A DNA stretch of 64,000 nt from Pullulanibacillus sp. KACC 23026 (lineage in GTDB: Bacteria > Bacillota > Bacilli > Bacillales > Sporolactobacillaceae). Position numbers and translations under genes: made by a program. Under the pieces are notes generated by a model. That model searched no databases. It saw only the letters and a list, made by a program, of their open reading frames with translations, and was not told the origin of the DNA. Where the stretch lies: the NCBI RefSeq assembly GCF_029094525.1, contig NZ_CP119107.1:3906001-3970000 (forward strand), in the 5' to 3' direction. Shown here in pieces: positions 51,759 to 61,208 of this stretch (position 1 is the stretch's first letter; every line of letters starts with the position of its first letter).

Positions 51759-52100
51759 CTATTTAGGCTGGTACAAATCCATTAGCGGCTTAGTAATAAT
51801 CATGTTAATTTCTTCAATGATTTGGCTCATGCGCTGCTCGTGAGCCATGAGTTGACTAATAAGCGGCTGTTGCTGAAGCATCTGAAGCTGACTTTGAGCA
51901 TTTTGTGCCTCTTGCTGGGTAATCGGTTGCCCCATTTGCTGTTTTTGCTGAAGTTGAAGCTGGAACTGTCTAAACGAGTCAAACATCCGCTTAGCGTCGG
52001 GATCTGATTCAACTGCTTGATAGGCCTTTTTTAACGAAGTGAATTCATCACTAACACGTATTGATTTTTCTAATTCATGAGCCTGTTCCTGTAAGTTCAC
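51759..52100 (-). CDS. yheA: YlbF/YheA family regulator-like protein
   Basis: A 113-residue, all-helical, Gln-rich protein (LQLQQKQQMGQPITQQEAQNAQSQLQMLQQQP) of the YlbF/YmcA/YheA family. YlbF and YmcA act with YaaT on RNase Y and development in B. subtilis; the role of YheA itself is not defined. GTG 52100 preceded by GGAGGG. Position beside yheB, yheD and yheE matches the B. subtilis locus. Confidence 0.85.
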   Translation of the reverse strand: MNLQEQAHELEKSIRVSDEFTSLKKAYQAVESDPDAKRMFDSFRQFQLQLQQKQQMGQPITQQEAQNAQSQLQMLQQQPLISQLMAHEQRMSQIIEEINMIITKPLMDLYQPK

Positions 52101-52230
52101 CTAATCCCTCCAATGTTTATCATAACTATATATCTTAGTGTAGCAAACTATTCAGAGATAACAAACCGATCGATCTTTTTTTAGCATATTGGCTTTTGCC
52201 AGGTTTACACGATGGCCCCCCTCTTAGTCA

Positions 52231-53370
52231 TCAGCTTAAAATATGCATGATGACAGCCTGAACGACTCCGATTATCCCACCTAATAATGCCCCTAAATAC
52301 GTGATCATTTTAAATTCTCTCTTAGATATCATTAAAATGACGCTTTCTAATTTTTGCATAGAGAAAGCACGTACCTGATCACTCACTAATTGGTCAATCT
52401 CTAAGGATTTTAATAAATGGGCGGCTTCTGAGGAGGCTTTTGTTAATAAAAGGGAGACAAGAGAAGGAAGGAGACATTCTGTAATAGGCCGTTGCCAGTC
52501 AACCAAAGTGGAACCGGGATTTTCAACCCAGTCGCGCAATGGGGAGTGATCGATTAGTGTTTGGGCGAGCTCTGAGGCTTGATTAGTGAATTGAAATTTT
52601 GTATTTAGTTCATCTAAGGTCAATCCTTCTAGCTTGCTCCACTCTTTTTCTAAAAAAGAATAAATGGCGGTTTGGGTCGTCGGACATTCCATAAATTTAA
52701 TGAGATCGGGATACAGTAAGTCCATTAAACTTTGATTCCCTAAGAACATGTTCAGCATACTGCCGAGCATTCCCCGTCCTTCGAAGAATTGGTCTAATTG
52801 CTGCTTCATCACCTCCTTAGTGGCGTCCTGATGAAGCATCTCGCAAATCGAATCAGCTATATGCCGAGATACTTCAGGTAAAGAGGTCACAATTTTCGCC
52901 TTGAGGTCTTCCGGCATTAAGTCCCCCAACTTCTTCTCCTTGTGAGCTTCAACGGTTTCCCTAATCCATGTTTGGACCCGTTGTACCAGTTCCTTTTGAA
53001 AATGGCCTGAAATCCCCTCAACATCAACATAAGTCAAGAGGTCCTCTTTGGTTGGCCTTTTTTCCATTAGATACCGTTCAATTTGTGCTTTGAGATTAGT
53101 AAGGATAACCGTTTTGAACCGTTCATCTAAGAAACGTTTTTCTAATGCCTCCGCTGTAATCAAATGCTCCATTACCAGATTGCCAAGCTGGTAAGCGATC
53201 TCTTCATGACGCTTTGGGATAACCCCAGGAGTGAAAGGAACCCTTAACTTCCCGATATAAAAAGCTCGATAGGGACGAAACAGCATCTTAATAGCAAGAT
53301 GATTCGTCATTCCTCCAATGAAGGCCCCCACAATAGCAAGCAGTAAAAAAGTATCAATAAAAGGTAACAT
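52231..53370 (-). CDS. yheB: DUF445 membrane protein YheB
   Basis: A 379-residue protein with hydrophobic helices at both termini (LLLAIVGAFIGGMTNHLAIKMLF at the start; MITYLGALLGGIIGVVQAVIMHIL at the end) and a long helical middle. The start, with TNHLAIKMLFRPYRAFYIGKLRVPFTPGVIPKRHEEIA, is the hallmark of DUF445/YheB. In B. subtilis YheB has been connected with spores and membranes; biochemical role unknown. ATG 53370 with GAGGG upstream is preferred to the GTG at 53385 that contains it. Confidence 0.85.
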   Translation of the reverse strand: MLPFIDTFLLLAIVGAFIGGMTNHLAIKMLFRPYRAFYIGKLRVPFTPGVIPKRHEEIAYQLGNLVMEHLITAEALEKRFLDERFKTVILTNLKAQIERYLMEKRPTKEDLLTYVDVEGISGHFQKELVQRVQTWIRETVEAHKEKKLGDLMPEDLKAKIVTSLPEVSRHIADSICEMLHQDATKEVMKQQLDQFFEGRGMLGSMLNMFLGNQSLMDLLYPDLIKFMECPTTQTAIYSFLEKEWSKLEGLTLDELNTKFQFTNQASELAQTLIDHSPLRDWVENPGSTLVDWQRPITECLLPSLVSLLLTKASSEAAHLLKSLEIDQLVSDQVRAFSMQKLESVILMISKREFKMITYLGALLGGIIGVVQAVIMHILS

Positions 53371-53463
53371 CTCAAGGTCCCTCACTTTCTTAGACTCACA
53401 TTATTAAATGAATGCCCATAAACTATGGCTAACCCCAAAGGATCGATATGGAGGAGATGACGC

Positions 53464-54840
53464 TTGACCAAACACTGGTTCACCTCTGTGATGAAGGAGA
53501 AGAGTCAATCCATTAGAGTCCCGACTAACTTTGCTGCAACAGACATACATTATGTTCAATTTGGACGAAAAGTGCTTCCTTGCGACATTTTATTGAGTGA
53601 TGGAACCGAATTCCAAATTAGTGAAGACTTGTGGGAGCTTTTAAGAATCCCCCGCCAAACCCAATTCCGCTATGTTCAGGAGGACTCAACCCTTCGACTA
53701 TTGCCGTTAATTGGTCTTTTTACCCCTCATTTGCAGAGAGGGGCTAAGGAACCTCTAGGAACGGAAACGGCTATTCAACAAAAATGGCTTAAGATGACAC
53801 AAGACTTAGGCGGTGTGGCTTTTTTGTTTGATGGAAAACACATTAATTTTAATGAAGGAACGCTTGAAGGTTGGGTCCTTGCAGATGGCGAATGGAAGAA
53901 GATGGAACTTCCTCTCCCTGATGTCGTTTACGACCGGACACCCAATCGCTACATGGAACGCCATCCTCTTGTTAAGGAAATCCGATCCTTATTCGAACAA
54001 GACTATGACATTCCATGGTTTAATCAAGGTTTCTTTGATAAATGGACCACATACACCCTTTTAGAAAAGGCGTCTGATGGTTTAGATTACCTGCCTGAAA
54101 CGCGTGTCTACAACAAACCTAACTTTATTAAAATGTTGGAGAACCATGATTTTCTCTATCTAAAACCTCGAAACAAAAGTAAAGGCGCCGGTATTATCAG
54201 CATTGAAGCGAATGAAAGCGGCTATTTGATTAAGTCCTATCACCATCAGCAGTTAAAGAAACAGAAGGTCCAAACGAAAAGGGACTTATGGCAAACCATT
54301 CATCAACTCATTAAAAAACCAGATAAATATATCATTCAAAAAGGGATTAGACTCATTCTCTACCAAAATCACCCCGTTGACTTCCGCATTCACACGAACA
54401 AGGATCGAAATGGCCGCTGGCAACTGTCCGCTATTGCCGGAAAACGAGCAGGAGCCGAGCAGCTCACCACCCATCTTACTTATGGCGGAAAAGTCATTCC
54501 TTTGACCAAGCTGTTTAATCAAGAACAACTGAACGAGTCGTTCGAGCAGCTTAAAACGGCTGCTCTTCGACTGAGTGAAGCACTCTCAAGGCAAATGGAT
54601 GAGAAACTAGGTGAACTTGGCTTTGACCTTGGAATCGATCAAACAGGACAAATATGGCTATTTGAGGTCAATGCCAAACCCCGTCATCACATCTTTTTAT
54701 CACCCAGTATTCGCCATCAGCTTAAAGGCGTCCATCAATATTGGCTTGATTACTCTCAGTTTTTAGCGGAGTATCGAACAGAAATGAGCCTTTTAATGCA
54801 AAATTTTGAATGGTTTATAAATGTATATGATATGTTATAG
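53464..54840 (+). CDS. yheD: YheC/YheD family endospore coat-associated ATP-grasp protein
   Basis: A 458-residue protein. The C-terminal two thirds is an ATP-grasp domain: FLYLKPRNKSKGAGIISIE (nucleotide-binding Lys and glycine loop), FRIHTNKDRNGRW, and LGFDLGIDQTGQIWLFEVNAKPR with metal-binding Asp/Glu/Asn. The N-terminal 90 residues (ATDIHYVQFGRKVLPCDILLSDG) are the YheC/YheD-specific domain. YheD is found on the developing spore surface in B. subtilis; the ligase substrate is unknown. TTG 53464 after GGAGGAG. Divergent from yheB as in B. subtilis; only one of the yheC/yheD pair is present here. Confidence 0.85.
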   Translation: MTKHWFTSVMKEKSQSIRVPTNFAATDIHYVQFGRKVLPCDILLSDGTEFQISEDLWELLRIPRQTQFRYVQEDSTLRLLPLIGLFTPHLQRGAKEPLGTETAIQQKWLKMTQDLGGVAFLFDGKHINFNEGTLEGWVLADGEWKKMELPLPDVVYDRTPNRYMERHPLVKEIRSLFEQDYDIPWFNQGFFDKWTTYTLLEKASDGLDYLPETRVYNKPNFIKMLENHDFLYLKPRNKSKGAGIISIEANESGYLIKSYHHQQLKKQKVQTKRDLWQTIHQLIKKPDKYIIQKGIRLILYQNHPVDFRIHTNKDRNGRWQLSAIAGKRAGAEQLTTHLTYGGKVIPLTKLFNQEQLNESFEQLKTAALRLSEALSRQMDEKLGELGFDLGIDQTGQIWLFEVNAKPRHHIFLSPSIRHQLKGVHQYWLDYSQFLAEYRTEMSLLMQNFEWFINVYDML

Positions 54841-54875
54841 TAAACATCGACTATAAAAAAAGGAGTTGGTCGTCC

Positions 54876-55085
54876 ATGTTTACTCATTTTACATATCAGC
54901 CATTCATTGCTTCTGAATCAAGAAGACGGGAGTACCAATTTTCGTTTTATTATAAAGGAACCTATTTTCAAGGCATTTACCATTTTGATGGATCGATTGA
55001 TTGGCAAAACGAGCCTGATGAAGCGGACAAAAAGGCCCTAATAAGTCAAATTCATGAATTGATGCTATACCATGTCTATGAATAG
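54876..55085 (+). CDS. yheE: YheE family protein
   Basis: A 69-residue protein, MFTHFTYQPFIASESRRREY...FSFYYKGTYFQGIYHFDGSIDW, matching the 72-residue YheE family (DUF5342) in size, sequence style and position after yheD. ATG 54876 has AAAGGAG upstream. Probably in the yheD message (35 bp gap). Function unknown. Confidence 0.8.
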   Translation: MFTHFTYQPFIASESRRREYQFSFYYKGTYFQGIYHFDGSIDWQNEPDEADKKALISQIHELMLYHVYE

Positions 55086-55154
55086 AGACAGCACCCATCC
55101 TTTACATGAATCGGCTGCGGACCGTGCAAACTAGGTTCAAGGGGGTGTGTTGCC

Positions 55155-55340
55155 ATGGGCAAAAAACCATTAGTTAAGCCCGATATTGAACATGAAGGCC
55201 GTGCCGAGTATTACTTGGATGTCGATCGGATGATGAACGAAGGGATGGCTGGAGGTACCGTTAACTGGGAACACGACCATCCATCCGTCGATTTCTATCA
55301 TGACGTTGTCCAACTCGAAACGAAACCGCGTGAAACTTAA
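55155..55340 (+). CDS. Small hypothetical protein, 61 aa
   Basis: ATG 55155 follows AAGGGGGTG. The product is acidic and soluble (PDIEHEGRAEYYLDVDRMMNEGMAGGTVNWEHDHPSVDFYHD), with no membrane segment or known motif. It lies 69 bp after yheE on the same strand and ends at a terminator, so it probably closes a yheD-yheE-orf operon; a spore-related role is guessed from that context only. Confidence 0.65.
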   Translation: MGKKPLVKPDIEHEGRAEYYLDVDRMMNEGMAGGTVNWEHDHPSVDFYHDVVQLETKPRET

Positions 55341-55351
55341 ACCGTCCCCTT

Positions 55352-55388
55352 GCCTCGAGTCTTTCACAGGACTCGAGGTTTTTTTGGC
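55352..55388 (+). terminator. Terminator of the yheD operon
   Basis: CCTCGAGTC-TTTCACA-GGACTCGAGG followed by TTTTTTT. Confidence 0.9.
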
Positions 55389-55442
55389 CTTATTTTTTCA
55401 TGATATAATGGAGTTATCTAAAAAAAGGCCTAGGAGTTTAAA

Positions 55443-56327
55443 ATGAAAGAGTTAAAAGCAATATTCGGACAAGCATTTATATATGAAGGGGAAGAAGCTG
55501 CTTCACCTCAAGATTTTTATTGGTTTCGTTCTTCATCAGGGCGTTCCTTTGGGATAAGAAAATCGGGGATTACAGATAAGGAACTGCAACTCTTAAAACT
55601 TCAATACCCTGTTTTGGATCAGCCGATTCGTCCTCTTTCAGATTCTCAAAAGGCTTGGATGGCTCTTCTTTACGAGGGGAAAACGCAACTTCCAATTGAT
55701 TTAAAGGATGCTCTTACACAATTGATTTGGATTCGTTTTAAATCTTCTTTGACCGATCAGGAATCATTTGAAGAGGCTATATCCGGTTATTTCCCAGGGC
55801 ATGTCACCATTCTCTGGCCTGACCCACAATTAGCGGTTCTTGTTACCCGCCTCAACCCTTCAGAGCTTGCAAGCGGTGAAGAGCTAATTGAACAGATCAA
55901 CTCGGATTTCCTTGTCAGCGCACGGCTTCTTTTCGGCACGCCTTTTAAACACCATCAAATTGCCCCAACTCTTTTTCAGAAAGAGAAGAAAGCATTCGAA
56001 ACGGTTCAACAAATACTGCCCGACAAATATGTCTTTCATTATACGGAGGTTGTTCCTTATCTATTAAAGGAGGAGCCTGTCACATCACTTACGATTTTTT
56101 TCACGACTTTAACGGCTTACTTAAAAGAAGATCCTGACAGCCGCCTGCAATTAGAGGCCCTGTTCAGCCATGACCTTAATCTGTCAACAACGGCCAAGGC
56201 CCTTTTTATGCATCGTAATAGTTTGCACTATCGCCTCGACAAATTTAAAGAGAATACAGGCTTGGACCCGCGCCTTTTCCGCGATGCTTTTTTCATACGG
56301 CTAGGTCTTTTAAACGAATTGAGCTGA
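55443..56327 (+). CDS. PucR/CdaR-type helix-turn-helix regulator
   Basis: A 294-residue protein. The C-terminal 60 residues hold the PucR-type HTH: LFSHDLNLSTTAKALFMHRNSLHYRLDKFKENTGLDPRLF (the LNxSxTAxxLxxHRNSLxYRLxKxxxxTGxDxR pattern). The N-terminal part is unassigned and rather leucine-rich. It sits directly upstream of msmX on the same strand (137 bp gap), an arrangement I know from other Bacilli, so control of msmX or of sugar use is suggested. ATG 55443. Confidence 0.8.
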   Translation: MKELKAIFGQAFIYEGEEAASPQDFYWFRSSSGRSFGIRKSGITDKELQLLKLQYPVLDQPIRPLSDSQKAWMALLYEGKTQLPIDLKDALTQLIWIRFKSSLTDQESFEEAISGYFPGHVTILWPDPQLAVLVTRLNPSELASGEELIEQINSDFLVSARLLFGTPFKHHQIAPTLFQKEKKAFETVQQILPDKYVFHYTEVVPYLLKEEPVTSLTIFFTTLTAYLKEDPDSRLQLEALFSHDLNLSTTAKALFMHRNSLHYRLDKFKENTGLDPRLFRDAFFIRLGLLNELS

Positions 56328-56464
56328 AAAAGTCAGCCTTGTCCTAGTTTTCATAAAACTGACAAGAAACCGCTTTATTTTTGTGCAAATTGACAGCCCA
56401 TGAAAAGGCTTTCTTACTATACAATAAAGACAAGAACTTATATTGATAGTGGGAGGCTTCAAAA

Positions 56465-57565
56465 ATGGCTAATATTTCAATGAAACACATCAACAAGCGT
56501 TATGAAAATAGTGATTCCAACTCTGTAAACGATTTTAACCTTGAAATTCAAGATAAAGAATTTATTGTCTTTGTTGGTCCATCTGGCTGTGGTAAATCCA
56601 CAACCCTTCGTATGATTGCTGGCCTTGAAGACATTACGGAAGGCGATCTTTATATCGGTGAGCGCAAAGTAAATGACGTCGCTCCTAAAGACCGCGACAT
56701 TGCAATGGTATTCCAAAACTATGCGCTTTATCCACATATGAACGTTTATGATAACATGGCATTTGGACTTAAGCTTCGCAAGTTCAAAAAAGATGAGATT
56801 GAGCGTCGTGTTAAAGATGCAGCCCGCATTCTCGGCCTTGAACAATACTTAGATCGTAAGCCAAAAGCATTATCTGGCGGTCAGCGTCAGCGTGTTGCCC
56901 TTGGCCGTGCGATTGTCCGTGACCCTCAAGTATTCTTGATGGACGAACCTTTATCTAACCTTGATGCTAAGCTTCGTGTACAAATGCGTGCTGAAATTAC
57001 CAAGCTTCACCAACGTCTGCAAACCACAACCATTTACGTTACACACGACCAAACGGAAGCCATGACTATGGCTACTCGAATTGTTGTTATGAAAGATGGC
57101 GTGATTCAGCAAGTTGGTTCACCAAAAGAAGTCTATGACCTTCCACAAAACATCTTTGTAGGCGGATTTATCGGTTCACCTGCCATGAACTTCTTAAACG
57201 TGAAACTTGAAGACGGTTATGCCGTTCTTGGTCAGCACAAAATTAAAGTGCCTGAAGGTAAAATGAAGGTGCTTCGTGACCAAGGCTATGTAAACAAAGA
57301 TGTGGTTCTCGGAGTTCGCCCTGAAGACTTCCATGATGAGCCGATCTTCATCGAAAGCTCTAAAGAAACTTCTTTTGAAACGACAATTGATGTTGCCGAA
57401 TTAATGGGTGCTGAAAGCTTCCTCTATTCGATACTCGATGGTCAAAATTTTGTCGCTCGTGTTGACGCTCGTAATGAAGTCAGAAACGGACAAAAACTCA
57501 CCCTCGCCATGGATATGAACAAAGCCCATTTCTTTGACAAAGACACTGAACTTCGCATTCATTAA
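56465..57565 (+). CDS. msmX: Multi-sugar ABC importer ATPase MsmX
   Basis: A 366-residue CUT1-type ATPase. Walker A GPSGCGKST (residues 38-46), Q-loop FQNYALYPHM, signature LSGGQRQRV, Walker B VFLMDEPLSNLDAKL, H-loop YVTHDQTEAM, then the C-terminal TOBE/OB domain with GVRPEDF. Such ATPases are shared by several sugar importers in Bacilli (maltodextrin, arabino-oligosaccharides, galactan); this gene likewise stands without its own permease. Codon usage is strongly biased, suggesting high expression. Preceded by GGGAGG; strong terminator. Confidence 0.92.
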   Translation: MANISMKHINKRYENSDSNSVNDFNLEIQDKEFIVFVGPSGCGKSTTLRMIAGLEDITEGDLYIGERKVNDVAPKDRDIAMVFQNYALYPHMNVYDNMAFGLKLRKFKKDEIERRVKDAARILGLEQYLDRKPKALSGGQRQRVALGRAIVRDPQVFLMDEPLSNLDAKLRVQMRAEITKLHQRLQTTTIYVTHDQTEAMTMATRIVVMKDGVIQQVGSPKEVYDLPQNIFVGGFIGSPAMNFLNVKLEDGYAVLGQHKIKVPEGKMKVLRDQGYVNKDVVLGVRPEDFHDEPIFIESSKETSFETTIDVAELMGAESFLYSILDGQNFVARVDARNEVRNGQKLTLAMDMNKAHFFDKDTELRIH

Positions 57566-57572
57566 TAAAGAA

Positions 57573-57608
57573 AAAAAACGGCCGCACATCATGTGCGGCC
57601 GTTTTTTT
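57573..57608 (+). terminator. Terminator of msmX
   Basis: AAAACGGCCGCAC-ATCAT-GTGCGGCCGTTTTTTT. Confidence 0.92.
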
Positions 57609-57657
57609 GGGGACAGACCTCCTCCGGCAGTGGCACTTTCAGTAGAGGTTCGTCCCC
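57609..57657. repeat. GGGGAC-type inverted repeat
   Basis: GGGGACAGACCTC (57609-57621) and GAGGTTCGTCCCC (57645-57657) are imperfect complements. A dispersed-repeat copy placed directly after a terminator. Confidence 0.65.
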
Positions 57658-57671
57658 AACCAAAAAGAATA

Positions 57672-57693
57672 GGAGAAGCCCGAAAGCTTCTCC
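57672..57693 (-). terminator. Terminator of the SASP gene
   Basis: On the minus strand GGAGAAGC-TTTCGG-GCTTCTCC, followed by TATTCTTTTT. Confidence 0.8.
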
Positions 57694-57709
57694 CTAGCCA
57701 ATTAATGAT

Positions 57710-57907
57710 TTACTTGCTGTAACCGCCTAACTGCTGTTGTGCAGTGGCAACAAGTCGTTTTGTGATTTCGCCACCAACAGAGCCGTTAGCTCTAGAAGTT
57801 GTATCAGCTCCTAGATTTACACCAAACTCTTGAGCGATTTCTTGTTTCATTTGATCAAGAGCTTGTTCGACTCCTGGTACAAGCAATTGGTTACTGTTGT
57901 TAGCCAT
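57710..57907 (-). CDS. Alpha/beta-type small acid-soluble spore protein (SASP)
   Basis: A 65-residue spore DNA-binding protein. [46 protein letters not shown] is the alpha/beta SASP signature, with the GPR protease site at EIAQEFG. Such proteins coat spore DNA and protect it from UV and chemicals. ATG 57907 has GGGAGGTGAC upstream; the longer frame to 57961 is rejected. Expected to be transcribed by sigma-G in the forespore. It is direct evidence that the organism forms endospores. Confidence 0.95.
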   Translation of the reverse strand: MANNSNQLLVPGVEQALDQMKQEIAQEFGVNLGADTTSRANGSVGGEITKRLVATAQQQLGGYSK

Positions 57908-58016
57908 CAGTGTCACCTCCCTTGTACATGAATTATCTTGTGCATTTGGGAGGTGGTTCATGCAGAAAATAAGTTGGGAATTTCTTCAATTGATGGAAAA
58001 ATGGAAGTGACTAAGT

Positions 58017-58050
58017 GGGGACAGACCTCTCATCCTGAGAGGTCTGCCCC
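58017..58050 (-). terminator. GGGGACAGACCTC palindrome, likely terminator of opuA
   Basis: GGGGACAGACCTCTC pairs with GAGAGGTCTGCCCC around ATCCT; it lies 9 bp after the opuAC stop. Also a dispersed-repeat copy. Confidence 0.65.
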
Positions 58051-58058
58051 ATTTAGAA

Positions 58059-58976
58059 TTAGTTGGTTTTTAAATCTTCAATAGAATCGATGTTGACATA
58101 ATCAGGAACGACGAGTCCGAGCTTTGTTCCTTTAAGGTTAGTAGCCAAGTCGGTCACTTGATTCTTAAACTGTTTCATATAGGAAGCATGGGTCGTTGGG
58201 AGCCAAGCACAAAGCATAGCATCGGCACTCCCTTTAGCAACAGCCGCCCACATTGCACCTGCTTGAAGCTGCTGAAGCTCAACTTTATAACCTTCGTCTT
58301 CAAGAACGGTCTTGACAACATTGTTACTTGCAATGGCGGAATCCCAGGCAACATAGGCTAATTTAATGGTCCCACTGCCTTTTGTTGCACCAGCTGTCCA
58401 TTTCTTAACAACATCTGGATTTGCTTTAACCCATTTCTCTGCGGCTTTTGCTGGATCTGTCCCATTACTAATATCGAGCATTACAGATCCCATCTGGTCC
58501 GGTGTCCAGTTAAATTGCTTAAGAATTTTAGCTGCGTTCGGATGCTCTGAAACAAATCCTTTTGTTACAACGGTATGAATTTCTTCTGATTTACCAAAAA
58601 CACCTTTAGGATCCTTAAGATATTTTAGTTTATATTTGGCAAACATCCAGTGCGGCGACCAGCCGGTTATAATGATTGGTTTCTTCTCTTTGATCGCCTT
58701 CGTTAACGCAGCTGTCATCGTCGCATCTGAGCCAGATTGAAGAGTCCAATTTGAAAGACCATATTGGTCAATGGCATCTTGGGCCATTTTCATTTCTCCT
58801 GCCCCGGCATCAATTCCCGTAATCGTGTAATTCACTTCTTTTCCCAAACTCGAACTGCTGCTCTTTGAATCCGCAGAACTCGTACCGCTGGCGGACTGAC
58901 TGCTAGACCCGCAGCCTGTTAACACAAACCCAATCATACAAACCAAACCTAAAAACAATATGCTAAGTTTTTTCAC
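58059..58976 (-). CDS. opuAC: Glycine betaine-binding lipoprotein OpuAC
   Basis: A 305-residue lipoprotein with lipobox LTGC (Cys22) and a Ser-rich linker. The ligand domain shows GIDAGAGEMKMAQDAIDQYGL..WTLQSGSDATMTAAL, PIIITGWSPHWMFAKYKLKYLKDP and LAYVAWDSAIASNNV. The Trp residues in GWSPHW and AWDS are those forming the aromatic betaine cage in B. subtilis OpuAC. GTG 58976 follows GAGGAGG at standard spacing, so it is preferred to the upstream TTG at 58994. Last gene of the opuAA-AB-AC operon. Confidence 0.93.
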   Translation of the reverse strand: MKKLSILFLGLVCMIGFVLTGCGSSSQSASGTSSADSKSSSSSLGKEVNYTITGIDAGAGEMKMAQDAIDQYGLSNWTLQSGSDATMTAALTKAIKEKKPIIITGWSPHWMFAKYKLKYLKDPKGVFGKSEEIHTVVTKGFVSEHPNAAKILKQFNWTPDQMGSVMLDISNGTDPAKAAEKWVKANPDVVKKWTAGATKGSGTIKLAYVAWDSAIASNNVVKTVLEDEGYKVELQQLQAGAMWAAVAKGSADAMLCAWLPTTHASYMKQFKNQVTDLATNLKGTKLGLVVPDYVNIDSIEDLKTN

Positions 58977-58994
58977 GCTGTTTCTCCTCCTCAA

Positions 58995-59840
58995 TTATTT
59001 TTTCTTACGTGTATTTTGTGAAATCCGATCTAATACAATCGCTATAATCACGATGGCAAGACCTGATTCAGCACCAATATCAATTCTCAACTGTTGAACT
59101 GCCAAATTAACGTCTGCTCCGAGCCCAGGCGCTCCAACCATTGAGGCAATAACAACCATTGACAAGGCGAGCATGATACTTTGGTTAATACCTGCCATAA
59201 TTGTTGGTAAGGAAAGAGGCAATTGAACTTTGAAAAGCTTTTGCCAAGTTGTTGAACCAAATGCATTGGAGGCTTCGATTAAATCCTCTGGTACTTGACG
59301 AATCCCAAGGCCTGCTAATCGAATGGTAGGAGGCATAGCAAATACCACTGTCGACACGACCCCCGGTGCCATGCCTGTCCCAAATAAGAAAATCGTTGGG
59401 ATTAAATAGACAAAGGCAGGCATTGTTTGCATAAAGTCTAAGAAAGGAGTAATGATTTGCCGTGCTTTATTATTCAAACCAACCCATACCCCTAGCGGAA
59501 CTCCAATAATAATGGAAATAATAACGGCTGTTAGGACAAGGGCAATGGACTGAAGCGCATGTTCCCAATAGCCTAGGTTGAAAATAAGCCAAAGCCCTAC
59601 AAGAGAGAAAATGGCAACTCCCCATCCGCTTCGCCAAAAGGCAATAGCCGCCACAATAATAATAAAAATAAACGGGTTAATCGAGCTGAATAGGGTCACA
59701 AGAAAACTGACAAAATGGGTAATTCCATTTGCTATTCCGGTGAAAAAGGGTTCAAAATGATTTACAATAAAATTGATAAAGGCTTCTACCCATTTGCCAA
59801 TTGGGATTTTTGGAATGAAATGATGATAAGAGTCATTCAT
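58995..59840 (-). CDS. opuAB: Glycine betaine ABC transporter permease OpuAB
   Basis: A 281-residue permease with an extended N-terminus (MNDSYHHFIPKIPIGKWVEAFINFIV...) and about seven hydrophobic segments. The EAA loop is EASNAFGSTTWQKLFKVQLPLSLPTIMAG, which contacts the ATPase. Sequence and operon position match OpuAB of B. subtilis (282 residues). Overlaps opuAA by 4 bases. Confidence 0.93.
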   Translation of the reverse strand: MNDSYHHFIPKIPIGKWVEAFINFIVNHFEPFFTGIANGITHFVSFLVTLFSSINPFIFIIIVAAIAFWRSGWGVAIFSLVGLWLIFNLGYWEHALQSIALVLTAVIISIIIGVPLGVWVGLNNKARQIITPFLDFMQTMPAFVYLIPTIFLFGTGMAPGVVSTVVFAMPPTIRLAGLGIRQVPEDLIEASNAFGSTTWQKLFKVQLPLSLPTIMAGINQSIMLALSMVVIASMVGAPGLGADVNLAVQQLRIDIGAESGLAIVIIAIVLDRISQNTRKKK

Positions 59841-61036
59841 GATGTCACCTCCTCATTCAGTGCGTCGCTTGAGTGAGCCATGACATCAATAATGGCACTT
59901 TTCCCTACAATCCCGAGAAGTCTGCCTTCTTCTGTCGTAACAGCCACCGGAACAGGTGATGCCGCAATGACGTCAAACATATCACTTAAGAGCGTGTCCG
60001 GTCTTACCGAATGAATCGGTTTAACCAGATCTTTCAACTGTCCGTCTTTATCCATTGCTTTCGCCGCATCTTCAAAATAGATAATTCCGAGAAGATGTTT
60101 GTTTTTATCAATGGCATAGACGGTCGAAACACCGGCATCCTTCATGAGTCTTGCCGCCACATTTGGTCCTCGACTTATTTCTACCGTTTCAGGACGCTTC
60201 ATCACATTTTGGGCTGTAAATACTTTCGTTACATTGACGTCTTCAATAAACTGTTTTACATAATCGTCTGCAGGATTCCTTAGAATATCTTCAGGAGTTC
60301 CGATTTGAACAATAACGCCATCCTTCATCAAAGCGATTCGGTCTCCAATTCGAAGGGCTTCATCTAAGTCATGTGTAATGAAAACAATGGTTTTTTTCAT
60401 CTTCCCTTGCAGTTCCAAAAGTTCATCCTGCATGTCTTTACGAATAAGAGGATCCAATGCACTAAAGGCTTCGTCCATAAAAAGAACATCGGTATTGTTG
60501 GCTAATGCCCGGGCAAGACCCACGCGCTGCTGCATCCCACCGCTCAATTCATTTGGCTTCATCGCTTCATAGCCTTGTAGGCCGACAAGCTCAAGAGCAG
60601 CCATCGCTTTTTCACGACGTTCTTTCTTTGGCATTCCTTGGATTTCAAGCCCATATTCCGTATTCTCAACGATTGTCCGATGTGGGAATAAGGCAAAGCG
60701 CTGAAACACCATACTCATTTTCTTTCTTCTTACTTGACGGAGTGCTTCTTTTCCCATTTTCGTAATATCCTCTCCGTCAATTAAAACCGAACCGGCCGTC
60801 GGTTCAATCAGTCGATTCAGCAGGCGTATAAGTGTCGATTTCCCACTTCCCGATAATCCCATGATGACAAATATTTCCCCATCTTGGATATCAAAGCTTG
60901 CTTGATTGACCCCCACGGTCATTCCGGTTTTTTCAAGTATGTCCTTTTTGGAATGTCCTTTATTTAAATAATCTAATGCTTGTTTCGGTTGTTTCCCAAA
61001 AACTTTAGTCACTTGTCGGACTTCAATTTTATTCAA
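59837..61036 (-). CDS. opuAA: Glycine betaine ABC transporter ATPase OpuAA
   Basis: A 399-residue ATPase. Walker A GLSGSGKST (residues 60-68), signature LSGGMQQRVG, Walker B VLFMDEAFSALDPL, H-loop FITHDLDEA, then two C-terminal CBS domains (about residues 275-395: DAGVSTVYAIDKNKHLLGII and AASPVPVAVTTEEGRLLGIV), the ionic-strength or c-di-AMP sensing part in related OpuA systems. The N-terminal KVFGKQPKQALDYLNKGHSK extension is family-typical. First gene of the osmoprotectant operon. Confidence 0.94.
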   Translation of the reverse strand: MNKIEVRQVTKVFGKQPKQALDYLNKGHSKKDILEKTGMTVGVNQASFDIQDGEIFVIMGLSGSGKSTLIRLLNRLIEPTAGSVLIDGEDITKMGKEALRQVRRKKMSMVFQRFALFPHRTIVENTEYGLEIQGMPKKERREKAMAALELVGLQGYEAMKPNELSGGMQQRVGLARALANNTDVLFMDEAFSALDPLIRKDMQDELLELQGKMKKTIVFITHDLDEALRIGDRIALMKDGVIVQIGTPEDILRNPADDYVKQFIEDVNVTKVFTAQNVMKRPETVEISRGPNVAARLMKDAGVSTVYAIDKNKHLLGIIYFEDAAKAMDKDGQLKDLVKPIHSVRPDTLLSDMFDVIAASPVPVAVTTEEGRLLGIVGKSAIIDVMAHSSDALNEEVTS

Positions 61037-61208
61037 ACCGTCACCTCATTTCTCTTTATAAGGGCGAGTGGCACTTCCTCCTTTAACTGGGAGCAAAAAA
61101 ATGTTTGTATTAGCAGAAGGTCAGCCGGTCTCTCGCTGGCTCCTTAATTAATTCTAAAGTAATTCGTTTATTTCAAACAAACCGTATATACAATCAAAAC
61201 AGCTCATA